A program made the translations under genes and the position numbers. From Denitromonas sp. (GTDB taxonomy: Bacteria; Pseudomonadota; Gammaproteobacteria; Burkholderiales; Rhodocyclaceae), in contig NZ_JAUCBR010000004.1 in NCBI RefSeq assembly GCF_034676725.1, positions 1,255,501-1,319,500 of the forward strand: a DNA stretch of 64,000 nt, given 5' to 3'. Under the pieces are notes generated by a model. The model was not told where the DNA came from. It did no database searches and saw only the letters and a list, made by a program, of their open reading frames with translations. This document shows positions 40,257-48,893 of the stretch, in pieces. The stretch's first letter is position 1, and every line of letters starts with the position of its first letter.

Positions 40257-41432
40257 ATGGCGGAGAACGTCTCCATCGTCGCCAGCGGGCACACCCGCTT
40301 CGGCCGCCTGGACGGCCAGAACCTGGAAGACCTGATCGTCGCGGCCGCGGCGGAGGCCATCGACGAGGCCGCCATCGACCCGGCCGAGATCGACGCAGTG
40401 TATCTCGGCCACTTCAACTCCGGCATGGTGGCCGACGGTTTTGCCGCCTCGCTGATCCACCAGACCCACCCGGGCCTGCGCTTCAAGCCCGCCACCCGCT
40501 GCGAGAATGCCTGCGCCTCGGGCGCGGCCGCCATCTGGGCCGGCGTCAATGCCATCCGCGCCGGCGATGCCGAGCTGGTGCTGGTGGTCGGCGCCGAGAA
40601 GATGACCGCCAACACCACCGAGCAGGTCACCCAGGCGCTGGCCGGCGCCGGCTACCAGAACCATCCGGACGAAGCGGGCCTGAGCTTTCCGCAGCTGTTC
40701 GGCATCGCCGCCCGCCAATACCAGGCGCGCTACCGCGACCCGCTGCCGGCGATGGCGCAGATCGCCGCCAAGAACCACGCCAACGCCATGTTCAACCCGC
40801 TGGCCCACATGCGGCGCGAGGTCAGCGTCGAGTTCTGCAGCACCGTCTCCGACAAGAACCCGCTGATCGCCCCGCCCCTGCGCATGACCGACTGCTCGCT
40901 GATCACCGACGGCGCGGCGGCGATCCTCCTGGCCTCGCCGGAACGCGCCAAGCGTTTCCCGCGCGAGGTGGGCCTGCGCGCCATGGCGCAGGTGAATGAC
41001 TTCCTGCCGCTGGGCAAGCGCGACTTCCTCGCCTTCGAGGGGCCGCAGCGCGCCATCGCGCAGGCCTATGAAAAGGCCGGCATCGCCGTGGCGGACCTCG
41101 ACTTTGCCGAGGTGCACGACTGCTTCACCATCGCCGAGCTGCTGATCTACGAAGCCATGGGCCTGGCGCCGAAGGGCGAGGGCCATCGCGCCCTGGCCGA
41201 GGGCACGGTGCTGCGCGACGGCGCGCTGCCGGTGAACCTGTCCGGCGGGTTGAAGGCCAAGGGCCATCCGGTGGGTGCCACCGGGGTGTCGATGCACGCG
41301 CTGGGCTTCCGCCAGCTCACCGGCCGCGCCGGCGACATCCAGCGCGCCGGCGCCGAGCTGGGGCTGGTGTTCAACATGGGCGGGGCGGCGGTGGCCAACT
41401 ACGCCTCGATCCTCGAAGCCAAACGGGCCTGA
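40257..41432 (+). CDS. thiolase-family protein (SCP-x-type acyl-CoA thiolase)
   Basis: The 391-residue enzyme is expected to cleave a 3-ketoacyl-CoA with CoA, or condense acyl-CoAs, in the cytoplasm. The nucleophile Cys lies in ENACASGAAA near residue 86. The general-base region is EVHDCFTIAE, and the catalytic His loop is GGLKAKGHPVGATG. The C-terminal Cys of classical thiolases is replaced by a Gly-rich NMGGAAVANY, as in SCP-x-type members. ATG 40257 follows GGAGGAG. It heads a row of ligase and TRAP transporter genes, suggesting breakdown of an imported carboxylic acid. A paralogue is at 59173. Confidence 0.9.
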   Translation: MAENVSIVASGHTRFGRLDGQNLEDLIVAAAAEAIDEAAIDPAEIDAVYLGHFNSGMVADGFAASLIHQTHPGLRFKPATRCENACASGAAAIWAGVNAIRAGDAELVLVVGAEKMTANTTEQVTQALAGAGYQNHPDEAGLSFPQLFGIAARQYQARYRDPLPAMAQIAAKNHANAMFNPLAHMRREVSVEFCSTVSDKNPLIAPPLRMTDCSLITDGAAAILLASPERAKRFPREVGLRAMAQVNDFLPLGKRDFLAFEGPQRAIAQAYEKAGIAVADLDFAEVHDCFTIAELLIYEAMGLAPKGEGHRALAEGTVLRDGALPVNLSGGLKAKGHPVGATGVSMHALGFRQLTGRAGDIQRAGAELGLVFNMGGAAVANYASILEAKRA

Positions 41433-41440
41433 GTTAACCG

Positions 41441-42961
41441 ATGAACGTCGCAAACTGGCTCCATGCCACGGCCCGCCTGCATCCGACGGCGCCGGCCCTG
41501 CTCACCGGCGAGACCCTGCACGCCGACTACCTCGGCTTTGCCCGCCGCGCCGCCTCGCTGGCGCGCTGCCTGACCGAGGTGCACGGCCTGCGCCGCGGCG
41601 ACCGCGTCGCGGTGTTCGCACAAAACTGCGTGGAATACCTCGAAGTGCTCTACGCCGCGTGGTGGGCGGCGGCCGTGGTGGTGCCGATCAACCACAAGCT
41701 GCACCCGACCGAGGCGGCCTGGATCGCCGATCATGCCGAGGCGCGCCTGATGCTGACCGACAGCGGCGAGCGCTTTGCCGCCGGCGCCCTGCCCGCCGGC
41801 TGCACCGAGCTGGCCCTGCATGGCGCCGGCTATGCGCAGATGGCCAGCGCCCACGCCGACCTGACACCGCCCCGCCATGTGGCGCCGGACGACCTGGCCT
41901 GGCTGTTCTACACCTCGGGCACCACCGGCCGGCCCAAGGGCGTGATGCTCTCGCATGCCAACCTGACCGCCATGACCACCTGCTACCCGGTGGACGTCGA
42001 CCCGGTAAGCCCGGCCGATGCCGCGCTGTACGCGGCGCCGATGTCGCATGGCGCCGGGCTGTACAACTTCATCCATGTGCGCTGCGGCGCCCGCCATGTG
42101 GTGCCCGAATCGCGCGGCTTCGACGCCGACGAGATCCTGGCGCTGGCGCCGCGGCTGCGCGAGGTGTCGATGTTTGCCGCGCCCACCATGGTCAAGCGCC
42201 TGGTCGATGCCGCCCGGCGCAGCGGCAGCACCGGCGAGGGCATCAAGTCGATCATCTACGGTGGCGGGCCGATGTATCTGGCCGACATCCAGGACGCGCT
42301 GGCGGCGCTGGGGCCGCGCTTCATCCAGATCTACGGCCAGGGCGAGAGCCCGATGACCATCACCGCGCTGGGCCGGCGCGAGATCGCCGACCGCGAGCAC
42401 CCCGACTGGGAACGCCGGCTGCTGTCGGTGGGCATGGCGCAGACCTGCGTGGACGTGATGGTGGTCGACGCGGCGCTCAACCCGCTGCCGACCGGCGCCA
42501 CCGGCGAAATCGTGGTGCGCGGCGCCGCGGTGATGCGCGGCTACTGGCGCAACGAGGCGGCTACCGCCCAGGCGCTGAGCGAGGGCTGGCTGCGCACCGG
42601 CGACATCGGCCACCTCAGCGAGGACGGCCTGCTGACGCTGACCGACCGCTCCAAGGACGTGATCATCTCCGGCGGCACCAACATCTACCCGCGCGAGGTC
42701 GAAGAGGTGCTGGCCCTGCACGCGGGTGTGGCAGAGGTGTCGGTGGTCGGCGCGCCCGAGCCGGAGTGGGGCGAGATCGTCGTCGCCTTCGTGGTGCCGA
42801 GCACACCCGGCGCCGTCGATGCCGCCGCACTCGAACAGTGGTGCCGGCAGCACATCGCCTCGTTCAAGAAACCCAAGCAGTACCACTTCTGCGACGAGCT
42901 GCCCAAGAACAGCTACGGCAAGGTACTGAAGACCGAACTGCGCAAGCGACTGCACGCGTAG
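41441..42961 (+). CDS. acyl-CoA synthetase (AMP-forming, ANL superfamily)
   Basis: The 506-residue enzyme activates a carboxylic acid to its CoA thioester through an acyl-adenylate. The P-loop motif is FYTSGTTGRPKGVMLSHAN (about 160-178), the A5 motif YGQGESPMT replaces the common YGxTE, A7/A8 appear as RTGDIGHLSEDG and ISGGTNIYPREVEEVL, and the catalytic Lys is in KNSYGKVLKTEL near the C terminus. It begins 8 bases after the thiolase stop. The acid imported by the TRAP system downstream is the probable substrate. The substrate class (fatty, aromatic or alicyclic acid) is not clear from sequence. Confidence 0.92.
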   Translation: MNVANWLHATARLHPTAPALLTGETLHADYLGFARRAASLARCLTEVHGLRRGDRVAVFAQNCVEYLEVLYAAWWAAAVVVPINHKLHPTEAAWIADHAEARLMLTDSGERFAAGALPAGCTELALHGAGYAQMASAHADLTPPRHVAPDDLAWLFYTSGTTGRPKGVMLSHANLTAMTTCYPVDVDPVSPADAALYAAPMSHGAGLYNFIHVRCGARHVVPESRGFDADEILALAPRLREVSMFAAPTMVKRLVDAARRSGSTGEGIKSIIYGGGPMYLADIQDALAALGPRFIQIYGQGESPMTITALGRREIADREHPDWERRLLSVGMAQTCVDVMVVDAALNPLPTGATGEIVVRGAAVMRGYWRNEAATAQALSEGWLRTGDIGHLSEDGLLTLTDRSKDVIISGGTNIYPREVEEVLALHAGVAEVSVVGAPEPEWGEIVVAFVVPSTPGAVDAAALEQWCRQHIASFKKPKQYHFCDELPKNSYGKVLKTELRKRLHA

Positions 42962-43005
42962 AGCACAGGCCGGCATCCGTCCGGCCACCCCACAGAGAGG
43001 AGACC

Positions 43006-44097
43006 ATGGATAGACGCAACTTTTTCCGAGCCGGGGCCGCCCTGGCCGGCGCCGGCCTGCTCGGCGGGACGGCAATGCCCGCCCTGGCCAAGTCACGGAT
43101 CAACATCAAGTTCGACAGCTATGTGTCGGAAACTGCCGGGCCGTCGCGGCTCGACCAGTGGTTCCTGACCGAGCTTGAAAAGCGCAGCGGCGGCGATGTG
43201 CGGGTGCGCCGCTACTGGGCGCAGTCGCTCAACAAGGTGGGCGAGCACCTGTCGGCGGTGCGCGACGCCACCTCGGAGATGTCGCTGATCTCCCCGGGGT
43301 ACTACCAGGCCGAGCTGCCGGTCACCCGCGGGCTGGAGTGGTACTTCCGCATGCACCGCGCCGATGCCATGCAGCTGGTGTGCCGCGATGTGTATGAGCA
43401 GTTCGAGCCGCTGCGCCAGGAGTGGGAGTCGCGCCACCGCGCCAAGGTGATGTACTGGACCAACTGGTACTACGCGCCGCTGGTTACCCGCGAGCCGATC
43501 CGCTCGCTGGCCGACATCAAGGGCAAGCGCATCCGCGGCTACGGCGTGGCCACCGAAGTCATCGAGCGCCTCGGCGGTACGGCGGTGCCGATGGCCGCGC
43601 CCGAGGTGTATGCGGCGCTCGAGCGCGGCGTGCTCGACGGCGTGTACGGCTTCGACTTCATTACCTCGGTGGCCTACAAGCTGCACGAGATCGCGCCGCA
43701 CTTCACCGACATCGGCGACGGGCCGCACGCCCCGGCCGCCACGGTGCTGAGCATGGACACCTGGGCGGCCATGCCGCCGAAGGTGCAGCAGATCTGCAAC
43801 GACATCGTCGCCGAGATCTACGCCGGCAAGTACACCGAGATCTACAGCGCCGCCGCGCGCGAGTATGTGGCCCGGGCCAAGGCCGAGGGCGCGCGCTTCA
43901 CCGCGCTGTCCGACGCCGAAAAGCAGCAGGCCCGCCAGCTGATCCAGCCGGCGCAGGTCGACGGCTGGAAGACCAAGGTGGCTGCGCCGGCCGGCATCGA
44001 CGCCGACCGCATGCAGGCGCTGGTCGAAGCGGCCATCGGCAAGTACGACGGCCAGGGCAAGCTGCTGCGCCCGATCGAGCTCGCCGCCCAGGCCTGA
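43006..44097 (+). CDS. DctP-family TRAP solute-binding protein
   Basis: This periplasmic receptor of 363 residues starts with a twin-arginine-like leader, MDRRNFFRAGAALAGAGLLGG, cleaved near PALA. The DctP fold shows FDSYVSETAGPSRLDQWFL at the mature start, the substrate-carboxylate Arg region VTREPIRSLADIKGKRIR and the helix PEVYAALERGVLDG. ATG 43006 follows GAGAGGAGA. A strong stem-loop with a T-run lies between this gene and the small permease gene, which would let the receptor be made in excess. The substrate is unknown, but the flanking CoA ligase points to an organic acid. Confidence 0.92.
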   Translation: MDRRNFFRAGAALAGAGLLGGTAMPALAKSRINIKFDSYVSETAGPSRLDQWFLTELEKRSGGDVRVRRYWAQSLNKVGEHLSAVRDATSEMSLISPGYYQAELPVTRGLEWYFRMHRADAMQLVCRDVYEQFEPLRQEWESRHRAKVMYWTNWYYAPLVTREPIRSLADIKGKRIRGYGVATEVIERLGGTAVPMAAPEVYAALERGVLDGVYGFDFITSVAYKLHEIAPHFTDIGDGPHAPAATVLSMDTWAAMPPKVQQICNDIVAEIYAGKYTEIYSAAAREYVARAKAEGARFTALSDAEKQQARQLIQPAQVDGWKTKVAAPAGIDADRMQALVEAAIGKYDGQGKLLRPIELAAQA

Positions 44098-44111
44098 CCC
44101 CGGGCAGTGTC

Positions 44112-44167
44112 GCCGGCATCGCACCGCGCCGCCCCTCCCCCGGCGGGGCGCGGTGCCGGCATTTTTT
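44112..44167 (+). terminator. intercistronic terminator/attenuator between dctP-type and dctQ-type genes
   Basis: GCACCGCGCCGCCCC and GGGGCGCGGTGC form a long GC stem, extended outward by GCCGGC pairs, and are followed directly by ATTTTTTC. This has all the marks of an intrinsic terminator but lies inside the TRAP operon, 14 bases after the receptor stop. Confidence 0.75.
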
Positions 44168-44190
44168 CAACGCGCTTCGAGACTCCACAC

Positions 44191-44712
44191 ATGCCATTCG
44201 TCCGCACCGCATTGCGCGTCGTGTCCGACCTGCTGGGCCGGGCCGCGCTGGTGTTCATGATGTTCCTGATGCTGGCGACCACGGTCGACGTGAGCGTGCG
44301 CGCCATCACCGGCCGGCCCATCTCGGGCATCTTCGAGCTGTCCGAGATTGCCATGGCGCTGATCGTTTTCCTCGGCCTGGGCTGGACCCAGCTCGACGAC
44401 GCCCACATCCGCGTCACCGCCCTCAGCCAGCTGGCGCCACCGTGGCTGCGCCGGGTGATGAACGCGCTGTCGTGGGCCGCCGCCGCGGCCGCCCTGTGCC
44501 TGCTGGCCGGGCCGGCCACCGACGACGCGGTGCGCGCCTTCGCCATCCGCGAGTTCCGCTGGGGCTACATCGAGTTCCCCATCTGGTGGGCCAAGATCGT
44601 GCTCGCCGCCGGCCTGTGGTTCGGCGCGCTGCAGATGGCCGTCGCCTCGCTCACCGCCCTGCTCGGGCAGGCACCCGACACCCCCGCCACGGAGGTTTCC
44701 GTTCATGGATGA
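44191..44712 (+). CDS. TRAP transporter small permease (DctQ family)
   Basis: The 173-residue inner-membrane protein has four hydrophobic segments, starting LVFMMFLMLATTVDVSVRAI and including IFELSEIAMALIVFLGLGW, a typical DctQ pattern with the conserved E. It pairs with the large permease, whose ATG at 44705 overlaps this gene's end by 8 bases. The start at 44191 is the methionine directly before the first membrane span. No strong ribosome site is seen. Confidence 0.92.
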   Translation: MPFVRTALRVVSDLLGRAALVFMMFLMLATTVDVSVRAITGRPISGIFELSEIAMALIVFLGLGWTQLDDAHIRVTALSQLAPPWLRRVMNALSWAAAAAALCLLAGPATDDAVRAFAIREFRWGYIEFPIWWAKIVLAAGLWFGALQMAVASLTALLGQAPDTPATEVSVHG

Positions 44713-46021
44713 CATCACCGTCACCCTGCTGGCCACTGGCCTGATCTTCATCCTGCTGGCCGTCGGCGCCCCGGTCTTCGCCGCGCTGGCGCTGGCCGGC
44801 GCCTTCGGCATCGCCATGGTCGAGGACCTGCCCTTCGTGCTCAACCGGCTCAAGGCCTTTTCCTACACCCAGAGCGCGGTCTACCTGCTGACCGTGATCC
44901 CGCTGTTCATCCTGATGGGCAACCTCGCCCAGGAGGCCGGGGTCGGGCAGCGCCTGTTCAACGTGGCGCGCAAGTGGGTCGGCCACCTGCCCGGCGGGCT
45001 GGCCGTGGCCAGCGTGCTGACCAGCGCCGGCTTTGCCGCCACCTCGGGCTCGAGCGTGGCCACCGCGGCCACGGTCGGCGCGGTCGCCATCCCCGAGATG
45101 AAGCAGGCCGGCTACGACCGCCGCCTGAGCACCGGCGCAGTCGCCGCCGGCGGCGTGCTGGGGGTGCTGATCCCGCCCAGCGTGCTGCTGATCTTCTACG
45201 CCGCGCTGACCGAGGTGTCGGCCGGCAAGATGCTGGTCGCCGGCGTGCTGCCGGGTGTGCTGTCCACCCTGGTGTTCATCGTCGGCATCCTGGTCATCAG
45301 CCACTACGCCCCACCCACCCAGGCGCGCGGCGAAAAGCACGGCTGGCGCGAGCGCATCGTCTCGCTCAAGGAAGCCTGGCAGGTGAACGTGCTGTTCATC
45401 GTGGTGCTCGGCGGCATCTACCTCGGCCTGGTGACCCCCACCGAGGCCGGCGCGGTCGGCGCCTTCACCGCCTTCCTGATGCTGCTGTTCGCCCGCAAGA
45501 CGGCGATCGGCCGCTGGGCGCGCATGCAGGGGAGCTTTCGCAACTCGATCACCACCACCGTGATGATCCTGTTCACCATGCTCGGCGCCGGCATCTTCAG
45601 CTACTTCCTGACCCTGGTGCAGATCCCGCAGCTGATCGCCGAGGCGGTGACCGCCATCAACGCGCCGCCGCTGCTGATCATCGGCCTGCTGCTGTTGCTG
45701 TACCTGCCGCTGGGCATGTTCCTCGACGCCTTCTCGATGATGGTGATCACGCTGCCGATCATGTTCCCCACCGTCAAGGCGCTCGGTTTCGACCCCATCT
45801 GGTTCGGCATCCTGGCGGTCAAGATGTGCGAGATCGGGCTGATCACCCCGCCGGTCGGCCTCAACGTCTATGTCATCGCCGGCATCGACCGCGACACGCC
45901 GCTGATCGACATCTTCCGCGGCGCCGGCTGGTTCGTGATCATGGAGATCGTCACCACCGTGCTGATCTTCCTCTTCCCGGTCATCGTCACCTGGCTGCCC
46001 GACACCATGATGGGCCAGTGA
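44705..46021 (+). CDS. TRAP transporter large permease (DctM family)
   Basis: The 438-residue inner-membrane protein has about 12 spans and forms the translocation channel of the TRAP system. Family segments include LFILMGNLAQEAGVGQRLF, GGVLGVLIPPSVLLIFYA and the C-terminal CEIGLITPPVGLNVYVIAG. Overlap with the small permease gene indicates coupling. With the receptor at 43006 it forms a complete sodium-driven importer, separate from the TAXI system at 4283-7368. Confidence 0.95.
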   Translation: MDDITVTLLATGLIFILLAVGAPVFAALALAGAFGIAMVEDLPFVLNRLKAFSYTQSAVYLLTVIPLFILMGNLAQEAGVGQRLFNVARKWVGHLPGGLAVASVLTSAGFAATSGSSVATAATVGAVAIPEMKQAGYDRRLSTGAVAAGGVLGVLIPPSVLLIFYAALTEVSAGKMLVAGVLPGVLSTLVFIVGILVISHYAPPTQARGEKHGWRERIVSLKEAWQVNVLFIVVLGGIYLGLVTPTEAGAVGAFTAFLMLLFARKTAIGRWARMQGSFRNSITTTVMILFTMLGAGIFSYFLTLVQIPQLIAEAVTAINAPPLLIIGLLLLLYLPLGMFLDAFSMMVITLPIMFPTVKALGFDPIWFGILAVKMCEIGLITPPVGLNVYVIAGIDRDTPLIDIFRGAGWFVIMEIVTTVLIFLFPVIVTWLPDTMMGQ

Positions 46022-46141
46022 GCGCCGGGGCGCGGCTCGCCAACACCGCCCGGCCTGTGCAAGGATGTGACCCACACAACACGCGCACCGGCCGGGCCCC
46101 TGCCCGCGACCGGGCCGCCCCCCTCGACAGGAACCCCGCCC

Positions 46142-46744
46142 ATGCCCCAAGCGCTCGACTACTACTTCGTCCTCAACTCCCCGTGGAGCTATCTCGCCGC
46201 CCGCCAGCTCGGCGGCCTCGTCGACCGCACCGGCGCCGCGCTGCGGCTGCGGCCGGTGCAGTTGCCCAAGCTGTTTGCCGCCACTGGCGGCCTGCAACTG
46301 CGCGACCGACCGCCGGCACGCCAGGCCTACCGGCTGCAGGAGCTGGCGCGCTGGAGCCAGCACCTGGGCGTGCCGATGCACATCCAGCCCACGCACTTCC
46401 CGGCCGACGAGCGCCTCGCCGTGGGCACCGTGCTGGCGGCAATCGAGGCCGGGCGGGACGCCCTGCCGCTGGCCGTCGCCTTCGGCCAGGCCTTGTGGAC
46501 CGACAACCGCAACCTGGCCGACGACGCAGTGGTGGCCGACGTGCTCGCCGCGCTCAAGCAGCCGGCAAGCCTGCTGGCCGAGGCGCGCGACCCGCGCCAC
46601 GACGCCACCCTGGCAGCCAACACCGAGGCGGCCATCGCGGCCAATGTGTTCGGCGTGCCGAGCTGCGTGATCGGCAACGAGGTGTTCTGGGGGCAGGACC
46701 GGCTGGATTTCGTCGAGCGGGCGCTGTTCAGCCCGGCCGGCTGA
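46142..46744 (+). CDS. 2-hydroxychromene-2-carboxylate isomerase-like DsbA-family protein
   Basis: The 200-residue cytoplasmic protein has a thioredoxin/GST-kappa-like fold. The N-terminal motif NSPWSYLAARQ carries the Ser typical of HCCA isomerases in place of the CxxC of DsbA, and the C-terminal part has ANVFGVPSCVIGNEVFWGQDRLDFVE, a family hallmark. HCCA isomerases act with glutathione in naphthalene and related aromatic degradation, but many homologues have other isomerase or transferase roles. It lies at the end of the thiolase/ligase/TRAP row, after a 120-base gap, and is convergent with the C13 peptidase gene. Confidence 0.88.
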   Translation: MPQALDYYFVLNSPWSYLAARQLGGLVDRTGAALRLRPVQLPKLFAATGGLQLRDRPPARQAYRLQELARWSQHLGVPMHIQPTHFPADERLAVGTVLAAIEAGRDALPLAVAFGQALWTDNRNLADDAVVADVLAALKQPASLLAEARDPRHDATLAANTEAAIAANVFGVPSCVIGNEVFWGQDRLDFVERALFSPAG

Positions 46745-46759
46745 CGGCCGGCGCGCCGG

Positions 46760-48748
46760 CTACCGCGGCACCGACGCCGCCACCCGCCGCTGCGCCATGT
46801 CCGCCACCTGCAGCCGCCGTTCAATGGCGGTGAGCATCGGCGCCACCGCCTCACCCAGCGCGATCTGCGGCTCGGAGGCTTCATAGCCTTCGGCCGCTTC
46901 GCGCTCCGCGACGGCGGCGCGGGCCTGTTCAAAGGCGGTCGCGAAGGAGAAGGTGTCGCGCAGCGCTTCATTGAACAGCGCGCGACCGAAGAAGGTCCAG
47001 TCGGCGCTGTGGCTGCAGCCGTGGGAGTTGCGGTCGGCGCGCGAGGCGGTCATCACCAGGGTGTCGGGCCCGGCCAGCGCGGGCACGAAGCCGCCGGAGT
47101 AGCAGGCCGAGACGATCAGCGCGCGGTAGCGGATGCCGGCGGCGTCGAGTTCGCGGCGCAACACCTCGGGGGTGAGTTCGTCAAAGCGGAAGGGCCACAG
47201 GCTGAGGTCGAAGCGGTGTTCTTCCGAGCCATGCGAGGTAAGGAAGACCACCAGCACGTCTTCGTCGGCGTTCATGCGCTGGCCGAACACCTTGAGGCTG
47301 CGCGCCAGCGCGGTGACGCTGGCCATCGGCAGGGTGTGCACGGTGGCGGGGTTGTTGACCAGCACCAGGCTGCGGCCGTCGGCATCGAAGCGCTCGCGGA
47401 ACAGCGCATCGACAGCACGCACTTCGCGCAGGAAGACGTCCTGGTTGCCATGGCCGCCAACCGACAGCACGAACAGTTCCGGCACGCCGGGGCGGCCGGG
47501 GGCGATCGCCGCGAGGGCGTCGTCGAGCAGGGCGGGCTGGGTGTAGAGGATGGTCTCCTGGGTCACCGCCGCATAGCGATCCTGGGCCGCATCGCGCTGG
47601 GCCGCGGCCGCCGTTTCGTCGTAGCGCGGCAGCCACAGGCTGCTGTCGTCCTTGAACAGCCACTGCGGGGCGATGAGCAGGCCGAGCACCGCCAGCACGG
47701 CGCCCATGCGCTGCTCGGGCAGCAGTTGCTGCGCCCGGGCGAGGGCAACGATGGAGGCGATGATCAGCCAGCCGATGAAGCCCCAGTAGAGATAGGCGCT
47801 GGCCATCGCGAACGATTCGTCGAGCCGCTGAAAGCCAAGAATGGCGGCGTACTGGATGACGGTGCCGACAATGCCGACGGCCACCAGCGCGACGGCGCCG
47901 GGGAGTGTCTTGCCGTCATCGTCCGCGGCGCGCGCGGAGGCCCAGGCGGCGAGCAACAGCAACGGCACCCAGAACACCGCCGAGGCCATGCCGAAACGGT
48001 TGAATTCGCTGTCGGTGCCCACCAGCAGCCAGTTACCAAAGGCGATGAGCAGCAGGTCGACCAGCAGCAGCCAGACCAGCTGGGCGGCCGACACCTTGAG
48101 GCGGGCAGTCGCCCTGGCGCGCACCAGCAGCAGGCCCACGCCGGCGGCGAGGTTGCTGGCCAGATCGCGCCAGGGCTGCGTCGGTTCGGCGACGTCGGGC
48201 ACGGGCGGCAGCGCGCCCACGGTGACCGGGCGGCCGCTGAGCGATTCGAGGCGCGCCAGCCAGGCGTCGGCGCCCGGCGCCAGGCCTGCCAGCGGCACGA
48301 TCAGCACCTCGAAGCTGCGCAGATGAATGAGCAGCAGATCGCCGATGCGCTCGAGTGCGTCGATGCTGCGCCACTGCACGCGGCTGACCGCCTCGTCATG
48401 CGCGATCACCAGTGCGTCGTCGGCCAGGGCGATCTGGAAGCGGTCGGGCTGGTGGGCGGCCACGCGCCGCGCGAGCCGGCGCTGCGTGCGCTGCACGAGC
48501 ACCATGACCACCACCACGATCACCGCCAGCGGAAACCACTGACCGCCGGGCAGTGCCTCCATCTGCGCGCCGAAAAAGCCGATCAACGCCCCCACCACCA
48601 TCCACAGCGCCAGCGTGGCGAAGAAGCCGCGCCAGGGCCGGCCGCCCTGGCGCTGCAGGCGCCGCCCGGCGGCACGCACGCCGACCATGCGCTGGTCGAC
48701 CGTGGTGTCGAGCGTAACGGGGGTCGAGAGGGCGTCGGTGTCGGTCAT
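46760..48748 (-). CDS. membrane-anchored C13-family (legumain/caspase-like) cysteine peptidase
   Basis: The protein has 662 residues from ATG 48748. The first half holds several hydrophobic segments: a pair near residues 40-80, then a cluster at about 220-390 including LVWLLLVDLLLIAFGNWLLV and GAVLAVLGLLIAPQWLF. The C-terminal 250 residues are a peptidase C13 domain with the catalytic pair visible: His506 in VVFLTSHGSEEH and Cys549 in LIVSACYSGGF. The 43-residue His-Cys spacing and both flanking motifs match the legumain/caspase clan. The catalytic domain probably faces the periplasm. The substrate is unknown. No neighbouring gene clearly belongs with it. Confidence 0.85.
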   Translation of the reverse strand: MTDTDALSTPVTLDTTVDQRMVGVRAAGRRLQRQGGRPWRGFFATLALWMVVGALIGFFGAQMEALPGGQWFPLAVIVVVVMVLVQRTQRRLARRVAAHQPDRFQIALADDALVIAHDEAVSRVQWRSIDALERIGDLLLIHLRSFEVLIVPLAGLAPGADAWLARLESLSGRPVTVGALPPVPDVAEPTQPWRDLASNLAAGVGLLLVRARATARLKVSAAQLVWLLLVDLLLIAFGNWLLVGTDSEFNRFGMASAVFWVPLLLLAAWASARAADDDGKTLPGAVALVAVGIVGTVIQYAAILGFQRLDESFAMASAYLYWGFIGWLIIASIVALARAQQLLPEQRMGAVLAVLGLLIAPQWLFKDDSSLWLPRYDETAAAAQRDAAQDRYAAVTQETILYTQPALLDDALAAIAPGRPGVPELFVLSVGGHGNQDVFLREVRAVDALFRERFDADGRSLVLVNNPATVHTLPMASVTALARSLKVFGQRMNADEDVLVVFLTSHGSEEHRFDLSLWPFRFDELTPEVLRRELDAAGIRYRALIVSACYSGGFVPALAGPDTLVMTASRADRNSHGCSHSADWTFFGRALFNEALRDTFSFATAFEQARAAVAEREAAEGYEASEPQIALGEAVAPMLTAIERRLQVADMAQRRVAASVPR

Positions 48749-48893
48749 GGCTCGGTTCGTGGCTGCGCAAGAAACCGCAGTGTATACCGCCGGAATGCGG
48801 CACGCGGACACCCCGGCGACGACAGGCCACCGACGGAACTTGGCGCAAAAAAAACACTCGAAGGCCCCACGATTCTCTCTGGCGGCGGTCTTC

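Noticed and set aside
41275..44097. A 940-codon frame running through the thiolase end, ligase and TRAP receptor
   Set aside because: Only its last 363 codons (from 43006) are real; the earlier part is out of frame with the ligase gene, whose motifs are intact in another frame.
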